Notes: generated by a model not told the origin, from the letters alone. A DNA stretch of 64,000 nucleotides from Janthinobacterium sp. (GCF_009923995.1 NZ_RFSK01000009.1:1-64000), one strand, 5' to 3'; shown: positions 1-8,522, counted from the stretch's first letter. Program-made: numbers and translations.

Positions 1-507
1 CCAAGCGGGCCTGAAAAATGTCGAGGGCAAGGCGCAGCGACGCAGACAGTACGCCAGTACGGCAAGGAGCTGCAACGCCGCCATCGGCATTTTCTCAGGT
101 TCGCGTCTCCGGCCCGCTGTTGTTCGGGCCAAGCGGGCCTGCAAAATGTCGAGGGCAAGGCGCGGCGACACAGACAGCACGCCAATACGGCAAGGGGCTG
201 CAACGCCGCCATCGGCATTTTCTCAGGCTCGCGTCTCCGGCCCGCTGTTGTTCGGGCCAAGCGGGCATGAAAAATGTCGAGGGCAAGGCGCAGCGACGCA
301 GGCAGTACGCCAGTACGGCAAGGAGCTGCAACGCCGCCATCGGCATTTTCTCGGGCTCGCGTCTCCGGCCCGCTGTTGTTTGGGCCAAGCGGGCCTGCAA
401 AATGTCGAGGGCAAGGCGCGGCGACACAGACAGCACGCCAGTACGGCAAGGAGCTGCAACGCCGCCATCGGCATTTTCTCGGGCCCGCGTCTCCGGCCCG
501 CTGTTGT
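1..507. repeat. Four tandem copies of a 128-bp fold-back repeat
   Basis: Units begin at 1, 129, 257 and 385, each exactly 128 bp apart; the fourth loses identity after about 507. Each unit has a core of about 90 bp (10-99 in the first copy) that begins CCTGAAAAATG and ends CATTTTCTCAGG, so its ends form an imperfect terminal inverted repeat. The remaining about 38 bp carries a GGCCCG...CGGGCC hairpin. Copies differ at only a few positions. Short open frames across the array exist in several frames on both strands because the unit lacks frequent stops; they are not credible genes. The array may continue left of the window. A dispersed intergenic element of REP or MITE type is the likeliest reading. 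Confidence 0.93.
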
Positions 508-552
508 CACGCCTTTAAATAGCCAAAACCGCCTCTTTACCCCGCCCGGCTT

Positions 553-558
553 TATAAT
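553..558 (+). promoter_or_regulatory. Possible -10 box of the folD promoter
   Basis: A perfect TATAAT lies 36 bases before the folD start codon, just past the repeat array. No good -35 hexamer stands 16-18 bases upstream, so the promoter is only tentative. Confidence 0.35.
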
Positions 559-593
559 CTGTCTTTTCCCTCCCACAGCTCTCAGCCCCTACC

Positions 594-1439
594 ATGCCAG
601 CACAACTGATCGACGGAATCGCCCTCTCCCAAAAACTGCGCAGCGAGATCGCCACGCGCGCCGCCGCCCTCACCGCCAAGGGCACCCAGCCCGGCCTGGC
701 CGTGATCCTCGTCGGCGAAGACCCGGCCAGCCAGGTGTATGTCCGCAACAAGGTCAAGGCTTGCGGCGACGTGGGTTTCCACTCCGTGCTGGAAAAATAT
801 GAAGCGGACCTGTCCGAAGCGGACTTGCTGGCACGCATCGCCAGCCTGAACGCCGATCCCGCCATCCACGGCATCCTCGTGCAGATGCCCTTGCCCAAGC
901 ACATCAACCCGCACAAGGTCATCGAAGCCATCGCCACGACGAAAGACGTGGACGGCTATTCCGTGCTGAGCGCCGGCGAACTGATGACGGGCCTGCCCGG
1001 CTTCCGCCCCTGCACGCCATACGGCTGCATGAAGCTGATCGAAAGCACGGGCGTGGACCTGCGCGGCAAGCACGCCGTCGTCATCGGCCGCAGCAACACC
1101 GTCGGCAAGCCAATGGCCCTGCTGCTCTTGCAAGCGAACGCTACCGTCACCATCTGCCATAGTGCGACCCCGAACCTGGGCCTGTACACGCGCCAGGCGG
1201 ACGTGGTCGTGGCCGCCGTCGGCCGCCGTAACACGCTGACGGCCGACATGGTCAAGCCGGGCGCCGTCGTCATCGACGTGGGCATGAACCGCGACGATGA
1301 AGGCAAACTGTGCGGTGACGTAGATTTTGCCGGCGTGAAAGAAGTCGCGTCGCACATTACCCCGGTGCCGGGTGGCGTGGGACCGATGACGATCACCATG
1401 TTGCTGATGAATACCGTCGAGGCCGCAGAGCGCATTTAA
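594..1439 (+). CDS. folD: Bifunctional methylenetetrahydrofolate dehydrogenase / methenyltetrahydrofolate cyclohydrolase
   Basis: FolD interconverts 5,10-methylene-THF, 5,10-methenyl-THF and 10-formyl-THF in the cytoplasm, using NADP, and so feeds purine and formyl-Met synthesis. The 281-residue product has the usual family length. The catalytic Tyr-x-x-x-Lys motif is visible as YVRNK (Tyr49, Lys53). The family signatures [17 protein letters not shown] (Rossmann nucleotide loop) and [11 protein letters not shown] are all intact. The ATG at 594 is the only start giving the normal N-terminus (MPAQLIDG); no strong Shine-Dalgarno sequence precedes it. The gene is monocistronic and sits between two oppositely oriented copies of a dispersed repeat (1-507 and 1448-1538). 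Confidence 0.97.
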   Translation: MPAQLIDGIALSQKLRSEIATRAAALTAKGTQPGLAVILVGEDPASQVYVRNKVKACGDVGFHSVLEKYEADLSEADLLARIASLNADPAIHGILVQMPLPKHINPHKVIEAIATTKDVDGYSVLSAGELMTGLPGFRPCTPYGCMKLIESTGVDLRGKHAVVIGRSNTVGKPMALLLLQANATVTICHSATPNLGLYTRQADVVVAAVGRRNTLTADMVKPGAVVIDVGMNRDDEGKLCGDVDFAGVKEVASHITPVPGGVGPMTITMLLMNTVEAAERI

Positions 1440-1447
1440 GAGGAGCA

Positions 1448-1538
1448 CCTGAGAAAACGTCCATGGCTGCGTTGCAGTGCCTCGCCGTACTATTCGTACT
1501 GCCGTCGGCACCGCGCCTTGCCCTGAACGTTTTTCAGG
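1448..1538 (-). repeat. Diverged inverted copy of the 128-bp repeat core
   Basis: Read on the minus strand this about 91-bp stretch matches the core of the repeat units at 1-507: it starts CCTGAAAAACGTTCAGGGCA and ends ACGTTTTCTCAGG, with the internal GTACGA/GTACGGC block at the corresponding place. It carries clearly more mismatches than the four tandem copies have among themselves. It begins 9 bases after the folD stop codon and may serve as a hairpin at the end of the folD transcript. Confidence 0.8.
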
Positions 1539-1574
1539 CGCTCCATATATGAAGACAGAATGGACGAACCGACG

Positions 1575-3644
1575 ATGAATACCAATCCCCTGCTTGATTT
1601 TTCCGGCCTGCCACGCTTCGACGCGATCACGCACGAGCATGTCACGCCTGCCATCGATACCCTGCTGGAGCAGGCGCGCGCCACGGTGGCGCGCCTCGAA
1701 GCGCCCATGGAAGAAGTGAGCTGGGACAATTTCGTCGCACCGCAGGACCAGATCGCCGAAACCCTGGGCCGCGCCTGGAGCATCGTCAACCATCTGAACA
1801 GCGTGATCGACACGCCCGAGCTGCGCGCCGCCTACAATGCGAACCAGCCGAAAGTGACGGAATTCTGGACCGAGCTGGGCCAGAACGAAATCCTCTTCGG
1901 CAAATACAAACAATTGCAGGCGCGCGCCGATTTCGCCAGCCTGTCGCCCGCGCGCCGGCGCATCGTCGACAATGCCGTGCGCGACTTCCGCCTGGGCGGT
2001 GCCGAGTTGCCGGAAGACAAGAAAGAGCGCTTTGGCGCCATCCAGGAAGAACACGCGGCCGTCTCGACGCGTTTCTCCGAAAACGTGCTCGACGCCACGA
2101 ATGACTACAAGTTGCTGGTCGAGGATGAAGCTGAGCTGGCCGGCCTGCCCGACGACGTGAAGGCCGCCGCGCGCGCCGCCGCCGAGAAAGCGGGCAAGCC
2201 AGGCTATGAATTCTCGCTGCACTTCCCCTCGTATTACCCGATCCTGCAGTTTGCCGACAACCGCGCCCTGCGCGAAACCATCTACCGCGCCAACGCCACC
2301 AAGGCGTCGGACCAGGGCGACGTCTTCAGCAAGAAAGCGGACTGGGACAATACGCAGAACATCGTCACCCTGTTGCGCCTGCGCGACGAAGAGGCAAAGC
2401 TGCTCGGTTACGGCAATTTCGCCGAAGTGTCGCTGGTGTCGAAAATGGCCACCTCGCCCGCGCAAGTCATCGCCTTCCTGGAAGACCTGGCCAGACGCGC
2501 GCGCCCGTTCGCCGAGAAGGACTTGGCAGAACTGAAACAATTCGCCCGCGAAGAACTGGGCCTGGACGAGCTGCAGGCGTGGGACGTGCCATATGCGTCC
2601 GAAAAGCTGCAGGAACGCCGCTACGCGTTCTCGGCACAGGAAGTGAAGCAATATTTCCCTGAGCACAAGGTGATCGACGGCCTGTTCCGCCAGATCCAGA
2701 ACCTGTTCAACGTCGGGATCGAGCCCGATACGGCGCCCGTCTGGCACCCGGACGTGCGCTTCTACCGCATCGAGCGCGACGGCAAGCTGGTGGGCCAGTT
2801 CTACCTGGACCTGTATGCGCGCGCCGGCAAGAGCGGCGGCGCCTGGATGGACGACGCGCGCGGCCGCCGCGCCGACGCCAGCCACGTGCAGACGCCGATC
2901 GCTTATCTGACCTGCAACTTCACGCAACCGGCCGTCGTCGATGGCCAGGCCCAGCCGGCGCTGTTTACGCACGATGAAGTGATCACCCTGTTCCACGAAT
3001 TCGGCCATGGCTTGCACCACATGCTGACGGTGGTCGACGAACTGGGCGTGTCGGGCATTTCCGGCGTGGAATGGGATGCCGTGGAGCTGCCGTCGCAATT
3101 CATGGAAAACTTCTGCTGGGAATGGGACGTGCTGGAGCACATGACGGCGCACGCCGTCACGGGCGCGCCGCTGCCGCGCGCGCTGTACGACAAGATGCTG
3201 GCGGCCAAGAATTTCCAGTCCGGCCTGCAAACCCTGCGCCAGGTGGAATTCTCCCTGCTCGACATGCATCTGCACTACGACTACGACGCGGCCACGGGCC
3301 AGAGCGTGCAGCAGCTGATCGACGGCGTGCGCGCCAAGTTCGCGCTGCTCATCCCGCCCGCCTTCAACCGCTTCCAGAATGCCTTCGGGCATATCTTTGC
3401 GGGCGGCTACGCGGCGGGCTACTACAGCTACAAATGGGCCGAGGTGCTGTCCGCCGACGCCTATGCGGCCTTCGAGGAAGCCCGCGCGCTGGGTCCGGCC
3501 GCCACCACGGCGGCAGGCAAGCGCTATCTGGAAGAGATCCTGTCCGTCGGCGGCTCGCGCCCCGCGCTGGAATCGTTCACGGCCTTCCGCGGCCGCGAAC
3601 CGTCCATTGACGCCCTGCTGCGCCACAGCGGCATGGCAGCCTGA
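1575..3644 (+). CDS. prlC: Oligopeptidase A (M3 family zinc metallopeptidase)
   Basis: PrlC-type peptidases degrade short peptides, including cleaved signal peptides, in the cytoplasm. The product is about 689 residues, normal for the family. The zinc motif HEFGH is present at about residue 474, followed by the downstream Glu region (GISGVEWDAVELPSQFMENF) typical of M3 enzymes. The start was placed at 1575 because MNTNPLL aligns with the common N-terminus of PrlC; an in-frame ATG at 1560 would add five residues and neither has a strong ribosome binding site. holC follows after only 8 bases, so the two are probably cotranscribed. Confidence 0.93.
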   Translation: MNTNPLLDFSGLPRFDAITHEHVTPAIDTLLEQARATVARLEAPMEEVSWDNFVAPQDQIAETLGRAWSIVNHLNSVIDTPELRAAYNANQPKVTEFWTELGQNEILFGKYKQLQARADFASLSPARRRIVDNAVRDFRLGGAELPEDKKERFGAIQEEHAAVSTRFSENVLDATNDYKLLVEDEAELAGLPDDVKAAARAAAEKAGKPGYEFSLHFPSYYPILQFADNRALRETIYRANATKASDQGDVFSKKADWDNTQNIVTLLRLRDEEAKLLGYGNFAEVSLVSKMATSPAQVIAFLEDLARRARPFAEKDLAELKQFAREELGLDELQAWDVPYASEKLQERRYAFSAQEVKQYFPEHKVIDGLFRQIQNLFNVGIEPDTAPVWHPDVRFYRIERDGKLVGQFYLDLYARAGKSGGAWMDDARGRRADASHVQTPIAYLTCNFTQPAVVDGQAQPALFTHDEVITLFHEFGHGLHHMLTVVDELGVSGISGVEWDAVELPSQFMENFCWEWDVLEHMTAHAVTGAPLPRALYDKMLAAKNFQSGLQTLRQVEFSLLDMHLHYDYDAATGQSVQQLIDGVRAKFALLIPPAFNRFQNAFGHIFAGGYAAGYYSYKWAEVLSADAYAAFEEARALGPAATTAAGKRYLEEILSVGGSRPALESFTAFRGREPSIDALLRHSGMAA

Positions 3645-3652
3645 GGCTTGCC

Positions 3653-4090
3653 ATGAGCCGCGTCGATTTTCACAGCAATGTGCCGGACAAGCTGGCCTAC
3701 GCCTGCCGCCTGGCGCGCAAGGCCTACATGGCCGGCAACAAGGTCGTCGTGCTGGCGGCCGACGGCACCCAGCTCGACGCCTTGAACCGCGCCATGTGGA
3801 CCATTTCCGCCACGGATTTCCTGCCGCACGTGCTGGCCGGCGACCCGCTGGCGGCGCAAACGCCCATCATCCTGACGGACGACGCGGCGGCCGAGCTGCC
3901 GCACCATGACATCCTCGTCAACCTGTCGCAGCTGCCGCCCGCCAATTACGCGCAATTCCAGCGTGTCTTCGAGATCGTCTCCATGGACGAACAGGATGCG
4001 CAGGCGGGCCGCCAGCGCTTCCTGCACTACCGCCAGCAGAACGTGCAGCCAACGCACTTCGTGGCAGGCAATTCAGCGGGCAAACCATGA
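3653..4090 (+). CDS. holC: DNA polymerase III subunit chi
   Basis: Chi belongs to the clamp-loader complex and links it to single-strand binding protein at the replication fork. The 145-residue product opens with the family pattern VDFHSNVPDKLAYACRLARK, continues with a Rossmann-like KVVVLAADGTQLDALNRAMW segment and ends with the conserved region around PANYAQFQRVFEIVS. It follows prlC by 8 bases and overlaps the next gene by 4 bases (ATGA), so the three genes form a tight operon. In many related bacteria holC follows pepA; here an M3 peptidase takes that place. Confidence 0.92.
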   Translation: MSRVDFHSNVPDKLAYACRLARKAYMAGNKVVVLAADGTQLDALNRAMWTISATDFLPHVLAGDPLAAQTPIILTDDAAAELPHHDILVNLSQLPPANYAQFQRVFEIVSMDEQDAQAGRQRFLHYRQQNVQPTHFVAGNSAGKP

Positions 4091-4467
4091 GCCAGCAGCC
4101 GTTCGACCAGGGCATCCCCCTGCTGACGGAAGTGCTGCTGGGGCCGGATGTGCTGGAAGCGCCGCCCGTCGCGCCCGTTGCCGCTCCGGCTGCCGTCGAG
4201 GAAGCACCAGCGTTGCCGCCGGGCGTGGTGCAACCGGACTGGGACGCCATCGAAGCACGCCTGACCCAGCGCATCCTGCACCAGGTGCAGGGCAAGATCG
4301 ACCACCTGCTGGAAGAGCGCATCGCCCACGTGCTGCAGACGGCCCTGCAAAATGCCCTGATCGGCATGCGCGGCGCCCTGCGCGAAGACTTGCAGCAGTC
4401 GCTGGAACAGATCGTGGCGCATGCGGTGAGCCATGAGCTGGGGCATTTGCACCCGCCGACGCCGTAA
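4087..4467 (+). CDS. Small acidic protein of unknown function, coupled to holC
   Basis: A 126-residue product that I do not recognise with certainty. Its start overlaps the holC stop (ATGA), which indicates translational coupling. The N-terminal half is Pro/Ala/Val-rich and likely disordered; the C-terminal half (about 70-120) is predicted helical, with the pattern GKIDHLLEERIAHVLQTALQ and a second amphipathic stretch. No signal peptide or membrane segment is present. Coupling to a clamp-loader subunit makes a replication-related accessory role possible, but nothing in the sequence proves it. Confidence 0.7.
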   Translation: MSQQPFDQGIPLLTEVLLGPDVLEAPPVAPVAAPAAVEEAPALPPGVVQPDWDAIEARLTQRILHQVQGKIDHLLEERIAHVLQTALQNALIGMRGALREDLQQSLEQIVAHAVSHELGHLHPPTP

Positions 4468-4797
4468 TCCACTCGCTGTAATCCCCTCACTCTTTTACCC
4501 CCAAACAGCGAACGGCTGGGGTCAGACCCTCAGGGTCTGACCCCAGATGTCGTTTTGGGGTTGAAGAACGCAGATTTTCTTACACCCTTCCCCGTTGCAA
4601 CGCCATTCTTTGGTGCGCTCGCGCCTGCGAAATCGGTGCATCGCGCCTCACTTTGGTGATTGTTGCGACAAAATGCAAAAAGCCCGAAATGCGGCTTTGC
4701 GCCGCCTGTTTTTTGTTGTACCTTTCCTCACACGTACCGCCCCTCGAAGCGGTTTTTCACGAGACGCCGCCGTATCTTTATCCATTGGAGAATGTTT
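4468..4797. other. Intergenic region with a palindrome and a promoter for the binding-protein gene
   Basis: These 330 bases hold no credible gene. The left part contains a 31-bp palindrome (4516-4546, listed separately). The right part runs into the leader of the binding-protein gene, whose Shine-Dalgarno GGAG is at 4787-4790. I see no clear -35/-10 pair and no other repeat. Confidence 0.6.
4516..4546. repeat. 31-bp perfect palindrome (15-bp arms, 1-base centre)
   Basis: CTGGGGTCAGACCCT is followed by one C and then its exact reverse complement. It has no T-run, so it is not a standard terminator. Related GGGGTCAGACCC palindromes are dispersed in many Proteobacteria and are often linked to REP-associated Y1 transposases; that relationship is from general knowledge. 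No such transposase is in this window. It sits 49 bases after the holC operon and could stabilise its mRNA end. Confidence 0.85.
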
Positions 4798-5940
4798 ATG
4801 CTGCTCAAGACCAAAATCCTTCCTCTCGCCGTCGCCCTCGCCTTTGCCGGCCATGCGGGCGCGCAGGAAATCATCAAGATAGGCCATGTCGCCCCGGTCT
4901 CTGGCGCCAGCTCCCACCTGGGCAAGGATAATGAGAACGCGGCCAAGATGGCCATCGAGGACTTGAACGCCAAGGGCTTCAAGATCGACGGCAAGCCCGT
5001 GAAATTCGTGCTGGTGCCGGAAGATGACGCGGCCGACCCCAAGCAGGGCACGGCCGTGGCGCAAAAGCTCGTCGATGCCAAGGTCAACGGCGTGGTGGGC
5101 CACCTGAATTCGGGCACGACGATCCCCGCCTCGCGCATCTACTTCAATGCCGGCATTCCGCAGATTTCGCCGGCCGCCACCAATCCGACCTACACCCAGC
5201 AAAAGTTCAACACGGCCTTCCGCGTGGTGGCCAATGACAACAAGCTGGGGGGAACGTTGGGCGCGTATGCCGTCGGCAAGCTGCAGGCGAAGAAAATCGC
5301 CGTCATCGATGACCGCACGGCCTATGGCCAGGGCGTAGCGGAACAGTTCGTCAAAGGCGCGAAGAAAGCCTCGCCATCCGTGCAAATCGTCGGCAAGGAA
5401 TTTACCAATGCCAACGCGACCGACTTCAATGCCATTTTGACCAGCATCAAGTCGAAAAATCCCGACCTGATCTTCTTTGGTGGCATGGATTCCGTGGGCG
5501 GCCCCATGTTGCGCCAGATGAAGGCGCTGGGCATCAAGGCCAAGTTCATGGGCGGCGACGGCCTGTGCACGGAACCGCTGGGCCAGCTGGCCGGCGACGC
5601 CGTGGGCGAAGACATGGTCACCTGCGCGGAAGCGGGCGGCGTGACGGGCGCGCAGCAGAAAGGCATGGATGATTTCCGCGCCCGCTACAAGCAGAAATAC
5701 AATATGGAAGTACAGCTGTACGCGCCCTACGTCTACGATGCCGTGATGACCATGGCCACCGCCATGGCCGACGCCAAATCGTCGAAACCGTCCGTCTACC
5801 TGCCCTATCTGGCCAAGGTGCACTACCAGGGCGTGACGGGGCCGATCTCGTTCGATGCCAACGGCGACATCAAGGATGGCGCGCTGACCCTGTTCACCTA
5901 TCGGGGCGGCAAGAAGACCAAGATGGAAGTCGTCAAATAA
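4798..5940 (+). CDS. Branched-chain amino acid ABC transporter substrate-binding protein
   Basis: A periplasmic binding protein of the LivJ/LivK class that delivers Leu/Ile/Val or related amino acids to an ABC permease. The start at 4798 places Shine-Dalgarno GGAG (4787-4790) seven bases upstream and gives a clean signal peptide (MLLKTKILPLAVALAFAGHA, cleaved before QEIIKIG). The mature protein shows the Peripla_BP_6 hallmarks IKIGHVAPVSGASSHLGKD near the N-terminus and GVVGHLNSGTTIPASRIY in the ligand cleft. Length (380 residues) is typical. The permease and ATPase genes (livHMGF) are not nearby, so it is an orphan or serves a system encoded elsewhere. It converges with, and overlaps by 8 bases, the LysR gene that follows. 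Confidence 0.93.
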   Translation: MLLKTKILPLAVALAFAGHAGAQEIIKIGHVAPVSGASSHLGKDNENAAKMAIEDLNAKGFKIDGKPVKFVLVPEDDAADPKQGTAVAQKLVDAKVNGVVGHLNSGTTIPASRIYFNAGIPQISPAATNPTYTQQKFNTAFRVVANDNKLGGTLGAYAVGKLQAKKIAVIDDRTAYGQGVAEQFVKGAKKASPSVQIVGKEFTNANATDFNAILTSIKSKNPDLIFFGGMDSVGGPMLRQMKALGIKAKFMGGDGLCTEPLGQLAGDAVGEDMVTCAEAGGVTGAQQKGMDDFRARYKQKYNMEVQLYAPYVYDAVMTMATAMADAKSSKPSVYLPYLAKVHYQGVTGPISFDANGDIKDGALTLFTYRGGKKTKMEVVK

Positions 5941-6835
5941 GCGGCTGGCTGGCAACGTAATCGCGTAATCCTTCGACCAGCGCGTCGAAGGTGGCGCGGC
6001 AGCGCAGGCTGCCGCGCAAATCCTCATGCATGGTGACCCACGTCTCCATCGGCAGCGAAAAGGCCTGCGGCAGCACGCGCCGCAGGGCCGGATCGCGCGC
6101 CGCCAGGCCAGACTGGCACACGCCGATGCCGGCGCCCGCGCGGATCAGGGCCATCTGCGCCAGGTCGCTATTGCAGCGCCAGGCAAAATTTTCCCGCGTA
6201 AATCCCTGGAAAGCCTTCCCCGCATTGCGCACGAAGGGGCTCGCCTCGTCGTAGCCGATGACGGCGTGGTGCGCCATGCCGTCCAGGTCCAGCGGCGTGC
6301 CATGGCGCGCCAGGTAATCCGCGTGCGCGTGCAGGCCCAGTTCGATATCGCCCACCTTGCGCGCCACCAGCTGCTCCTGGCGGGGCCGCAGCATGCGCAC
6401 GGCGATGTCCGCCTCGCGGCGCAGCAAATCCTGCACCTTGTTGCTCAACACCAATTCCACGACCAGTCCCGGGTGGCGCGCGCGCAGGCGGGCCAGGATC
6501 GCCGGCAGCACCTCCACGCCCACCGCCTCGCTGGCCGAAATGCGCACCACGCCGACGACGCCCTGCCCCTGGCCGCTGGCTGCGCGCTCCATCAGGGCCG
6601 CCGTATGCTCCATCGCTTCCGCATGGGGACGCAGCGCCAGGGCCACTTCCGTGGGCAGCAAGCCCAGCTGTGAACGCGTGAACAGGGTCACGCCCAGCGC
6701 CTGCTCCAGCGCGGCGACGTGCCGGCCGACAGTGGGTTGCGTGATGGCCAGCGCGCGGGCGGCGCCGGACAGCGAGCCGTGCTGCAGCACGGCCAGCAGC
6801 GAGCGGTAGTATTCCCAGGCGATAGCGGTAGTCAT
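5933..6835 (-). CDS. LysR-type transcriptional regulator
   Basis: A 300-residue LysR protein: an N-terminal winged helix-turn-helix (YRSLLAVLQHGSLSGAARAL, then AITQPTVGRHVAALEQALG) and a C-terminal effector-binding domain from about residue 90. The start at 6835 was preferred over an upstream in-frame codon at 6877 because it gives the normal short LysR N-terminus. It is transcribed divergently from the epimerase-like gene at 6927, the usual arrangement for a LysR regulator and its target. A palindrome ATACATAAATGTAT (6834-6847) lies exactly over the start region and would suit autoregulation. The effector cannot be told from the sequence. Confidence 0.92.
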   Translation of the reverse strand: MTTAIAWEYYRSLLAVLQHGSLSGAARALAITQPTVGRHVAALEQALGVTLFTRSQLGLLPTEVALALRPHAEAMEHTAALMERAASGQGQGVVGVVRISASEAVGVEVLPAILARLRARHPGLVVELVLSNKVQDLLRREADIAVRMLRPRQEQLVARKVGDIELGLHAHADYLARHGTPLDLDGMAHHAVIGYDEASPFVRNAGKAFQGFTRENFAWRCNSDLAQMALIRAGAGIGVCQSGLAARDPALRRVLPQAFSLPMETWVTMHEDLRGSLRCRATFDALVEGLRDYVASQPLI

Positions 6836-6903
6836 ACATAAATGTATAGCCTGTGATCGATGTTCGTCAATTCCCAACTAGCCTTGCGCGGCAGATACTG
6901 CCG
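6834..6903. promoter_or_regulatory. Divergent LysR/epimerase control region with two palindromes
   Basis: ATACAT-AA-ATGTAT spans 6834-6847 and CGGCAG-ATA-CTGCCG spans 6889-6903. Both are perfect dyads in the short region shared by the divergent genes. They are candidates for LysR or repressor binding; neither shows the 11-base spacing of a standard T-N11-A box. Confidence 0.45.
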
Positions 6904-6926
6904 TCATCAACCACAGGGAGGACATG

Positions 6927-7958
6927 ATGGACAACACGAAATCGGTATTGGTACTGGGCGCCACGGGCGGCATCGGCGGCGAGATGGCGCGCCAGCTCCT
7001 GGCGGCGGGCTGGCAGGTGCGCGCCATGAGGCGGGGCGACACGCCGCCGGCGCGCGGCGACGGCCAAGGGGATGGCATCCGCTGGCTGCGCGGCGATGCG
7101 CTGTCGCGCGCGGACGTGCTGGCGGCCGCCAAGGGCTGCGCCGTCATCGTGCACGCCGTCAACCCGCCCGGCTACCGGAACTGGGGCCAACTGGTGCTGC
7201 CCATGCTGGACAACACCATCGCCGCGGCCATCGCCGAGGGCGCCACCATCGTGCTGCCGGGCACCGTGTACAACTATGGCCCCGACGCCTTCCCCGCATC
7301 GGGAGACTTGCTTGCGGAAGATGCGCCGCAGCGCCCGCTGACGCGCAAGGGCGCCATCCGCGTGGAACTGGAAGCGCGGCTGGAGCGGGCCAGCACGCAG
7401 GGCGCGCGCGTCATCATCGTGCGCGCGGGCGACTTCTTCGGCCCCCGCGCCGGCAATAACTGGTTCTCGCAAGGCCTCGTGAAACCGGGACAGCCCGTGC
7501 GCAGCGTGCTGTATCCGGGCGCGCCCGGCATCGGCCACCAGTGGTCCTACCTGCCCGACGTGGCGCGCACCATGCTGCGATTGCTGGCCGTGCGCGCTAC
7601 CTTGCCGCCGTTTGCGCGCTTTCACATGGCCGGCCACTGGGATCACGACGGCCGCCAGATGACGGGCGCCATCGTCCGCGTGGTGGAGCAGGCGACGGGC
7701 GCCCGGCCCGTACTCAAGTATTTCCCGTGGTGGCTGGTGGCCCTGGCGTCGCCGTTCGTGACGACCCTGCGCGAAATGCGCGAGATGCGCTACCTGTGGC
7801 AAACACCCTTGTGCATGGACAATACGCAACTGCTGGCCGTGCTGGGCCAGGAACCGCACACACCGCTCGACGAAGCGGTACGGGCGACCTTGGCGGGCAT
7901 GGGCAATCTGCACACGGCGGCAGGCAAAAAAAACGCGCCGGGATTGCCGGCGCGCTGA
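6927..7958 (+). CDS. NAD(P)-binding Rossmann / NAD-dependent epimerase family protein
   Basis: A 343-residue extended short-chain-dehydrogenase-like protein. The nucleotide loop GATGGIGG is at residues 11-18, and later segments (GTVYNYGPD; VRAGDFFGP) match atypical epimerases that resemble nucleoside-diphosphate-sugar epimerases. No canonical Tyr-x-x-x-Lys pair is obvious, so the reaction is uncertain. The Shine-Dalgarno AGGGAGG at 6915-6921 suits the second of two adjacent ATGs (6927). The gene is divergent from a LysR regulator that probably controls it. Its last codons encode a lysine/Ala run that overlaps the terminator of the cytochrome gene on the opposite strand. Confidence 0.88.
   Translation: MDNTKSVLVLGATGGIGGEMARQLLAAGWQVRAMRRGDTPPARGDGQGDGIRWLRGDALSRADVLAAAKGCAVIVHAVNPPGYRNWGQLVLPMLDNTIAAAIAEGATIVLPGTVYNYGPDAFPASGDLLAEDAPQRPLTRKGAIRVELEARLERASTQGARVIIVRAGDFFGPRAGNNWFSQGLVKPGQPVRSVLYPGAPGIGHQWSYLPDVARTMLRLLAVRATLPPFARFHMAGHWDHDGRQMTGAIVRVVEQATGARPVLKYFPWWLVALASPFVTTLREMREMRYLWQTPLCMDNTQLLAVLGQEPHTPLDEAVRATLAGMGNLHTAAGKKNAPGLPAR
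7926..7954 (-). terminator. Terminator of the cytochrome c gene, embedded in the epimerase 3' end
   Basis: On the minus strand an 8-bp stem (CGCGCCGG / CCGGCGCG, loop of 5 bases) is followed by eight T residues. It stands 34 bases after the cytochrome c stop codon and lies entirely within the coding sequence of the convergent gene. Confidence 0.85.
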
Positions 7959-7987
7959 TTGCGGTACTGCGGGTCTGTCGGCACAGA

Positions 7988-8299
7988 TTATTTCTGTGCC
8001 AGCACCCATTTGACCAGGGTATGGGCTTCCGCCTCGCTCACCTGCGGGTTCGCTGGCATCGGGATCGCGCCCCAGGTGCCGGAACCGCCCTTCATGACTT
8101 TCGCCGCCAACTTGGCTTCCGCGTCTTTCTGACCGGCGTACTTGGCAGCCACGTCCTTGAACGCCGGGCCCACCAGTTTCGTGCTCACTGCGTGGCAAGC
8201 CATGCAATTCTTGGCTTTTGCCAGGTCCGGATTGGCCAACGCCGCTTGCGAGGCCAGAGCCGACACGGCCAATACACTCACCAACATAAAACGTTTCAT
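7988..8299 (-). CDS. Periplasmic class I cytochrome c (c-551/c8 type)
   Basis: A 103-residue electron carrier. The first about 22 residues form a Sec signal peptide ending ALA-NPDL. The heme attachment site CMACH is at residues 32-36 and the sixth ligand Met is about residue 81 in AIPMPANPQ, the classic small cytochrome c-551 layout. It probably carries electrons in the periplasm between the cytochrome bc1 complex and a terminal oxidase, reductase or peroxidase. The gene appears monocistronic, with its own terminator. About 220 bases upstream, before ilvD ends, are available for its promoter. Confidence 0.95.
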   Translation of the reverse strand: MKRFMLVSVLAVSALASQAALANPDLAKAKNCMACHAVSTKLVGPAFKDVAAKYAGQKDAEAKLAAKVMKGGSGTWGAIPMPANPQVSEAEAHTLVKWVLAQK

Positions 8300-8522
8300 T
8301 GTCTTTTCTCCAAAGTTACTTCCTGCGGCATTTTACTGTGTTTCCGCAGATGCACCACGAGCCCAGATCAAGCGTTTCAATGTAGTAACGCAATGTCGTG
8401 ACGATTAGGCATTCATATTCTGCCCCATCTGCGCGCGCATGACCATGTTGTTTGTAAGGCGATGTAACGTCAGGCGACCCCGCGCAGTCAAACGGGGCCG
8501 GCCGTCGTACTTACACAACAAA

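Noticed and set aside
18..802. Several open frames on both strands across the tandem repeat array
   Set aside because: They repeat the same residues every 128 bp, change frame between copies and have no ribosome binding sites; they are by-products of the repeat.
582..3626. A 1014-residue minus-strand open frame opposite folD and prlC
   Set aside because: It is the antisense of two well-supported genes, runs through an intergenic repeat, and its His/Arg/Gly-rich translation is typical of reverse-frame shadows in GC-rich DNA.
4595..4680. Sigma-54 promoter before the binding-protein gene
   Set aside because: GG and GC dinucleotides do occur but not at the required 10-base spacing.
8476..8500. 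Terminator after ilvD
   Set aside because: CCCCG/CGGGG arms are short, the loop is long and no T-run follows on the minus strand.
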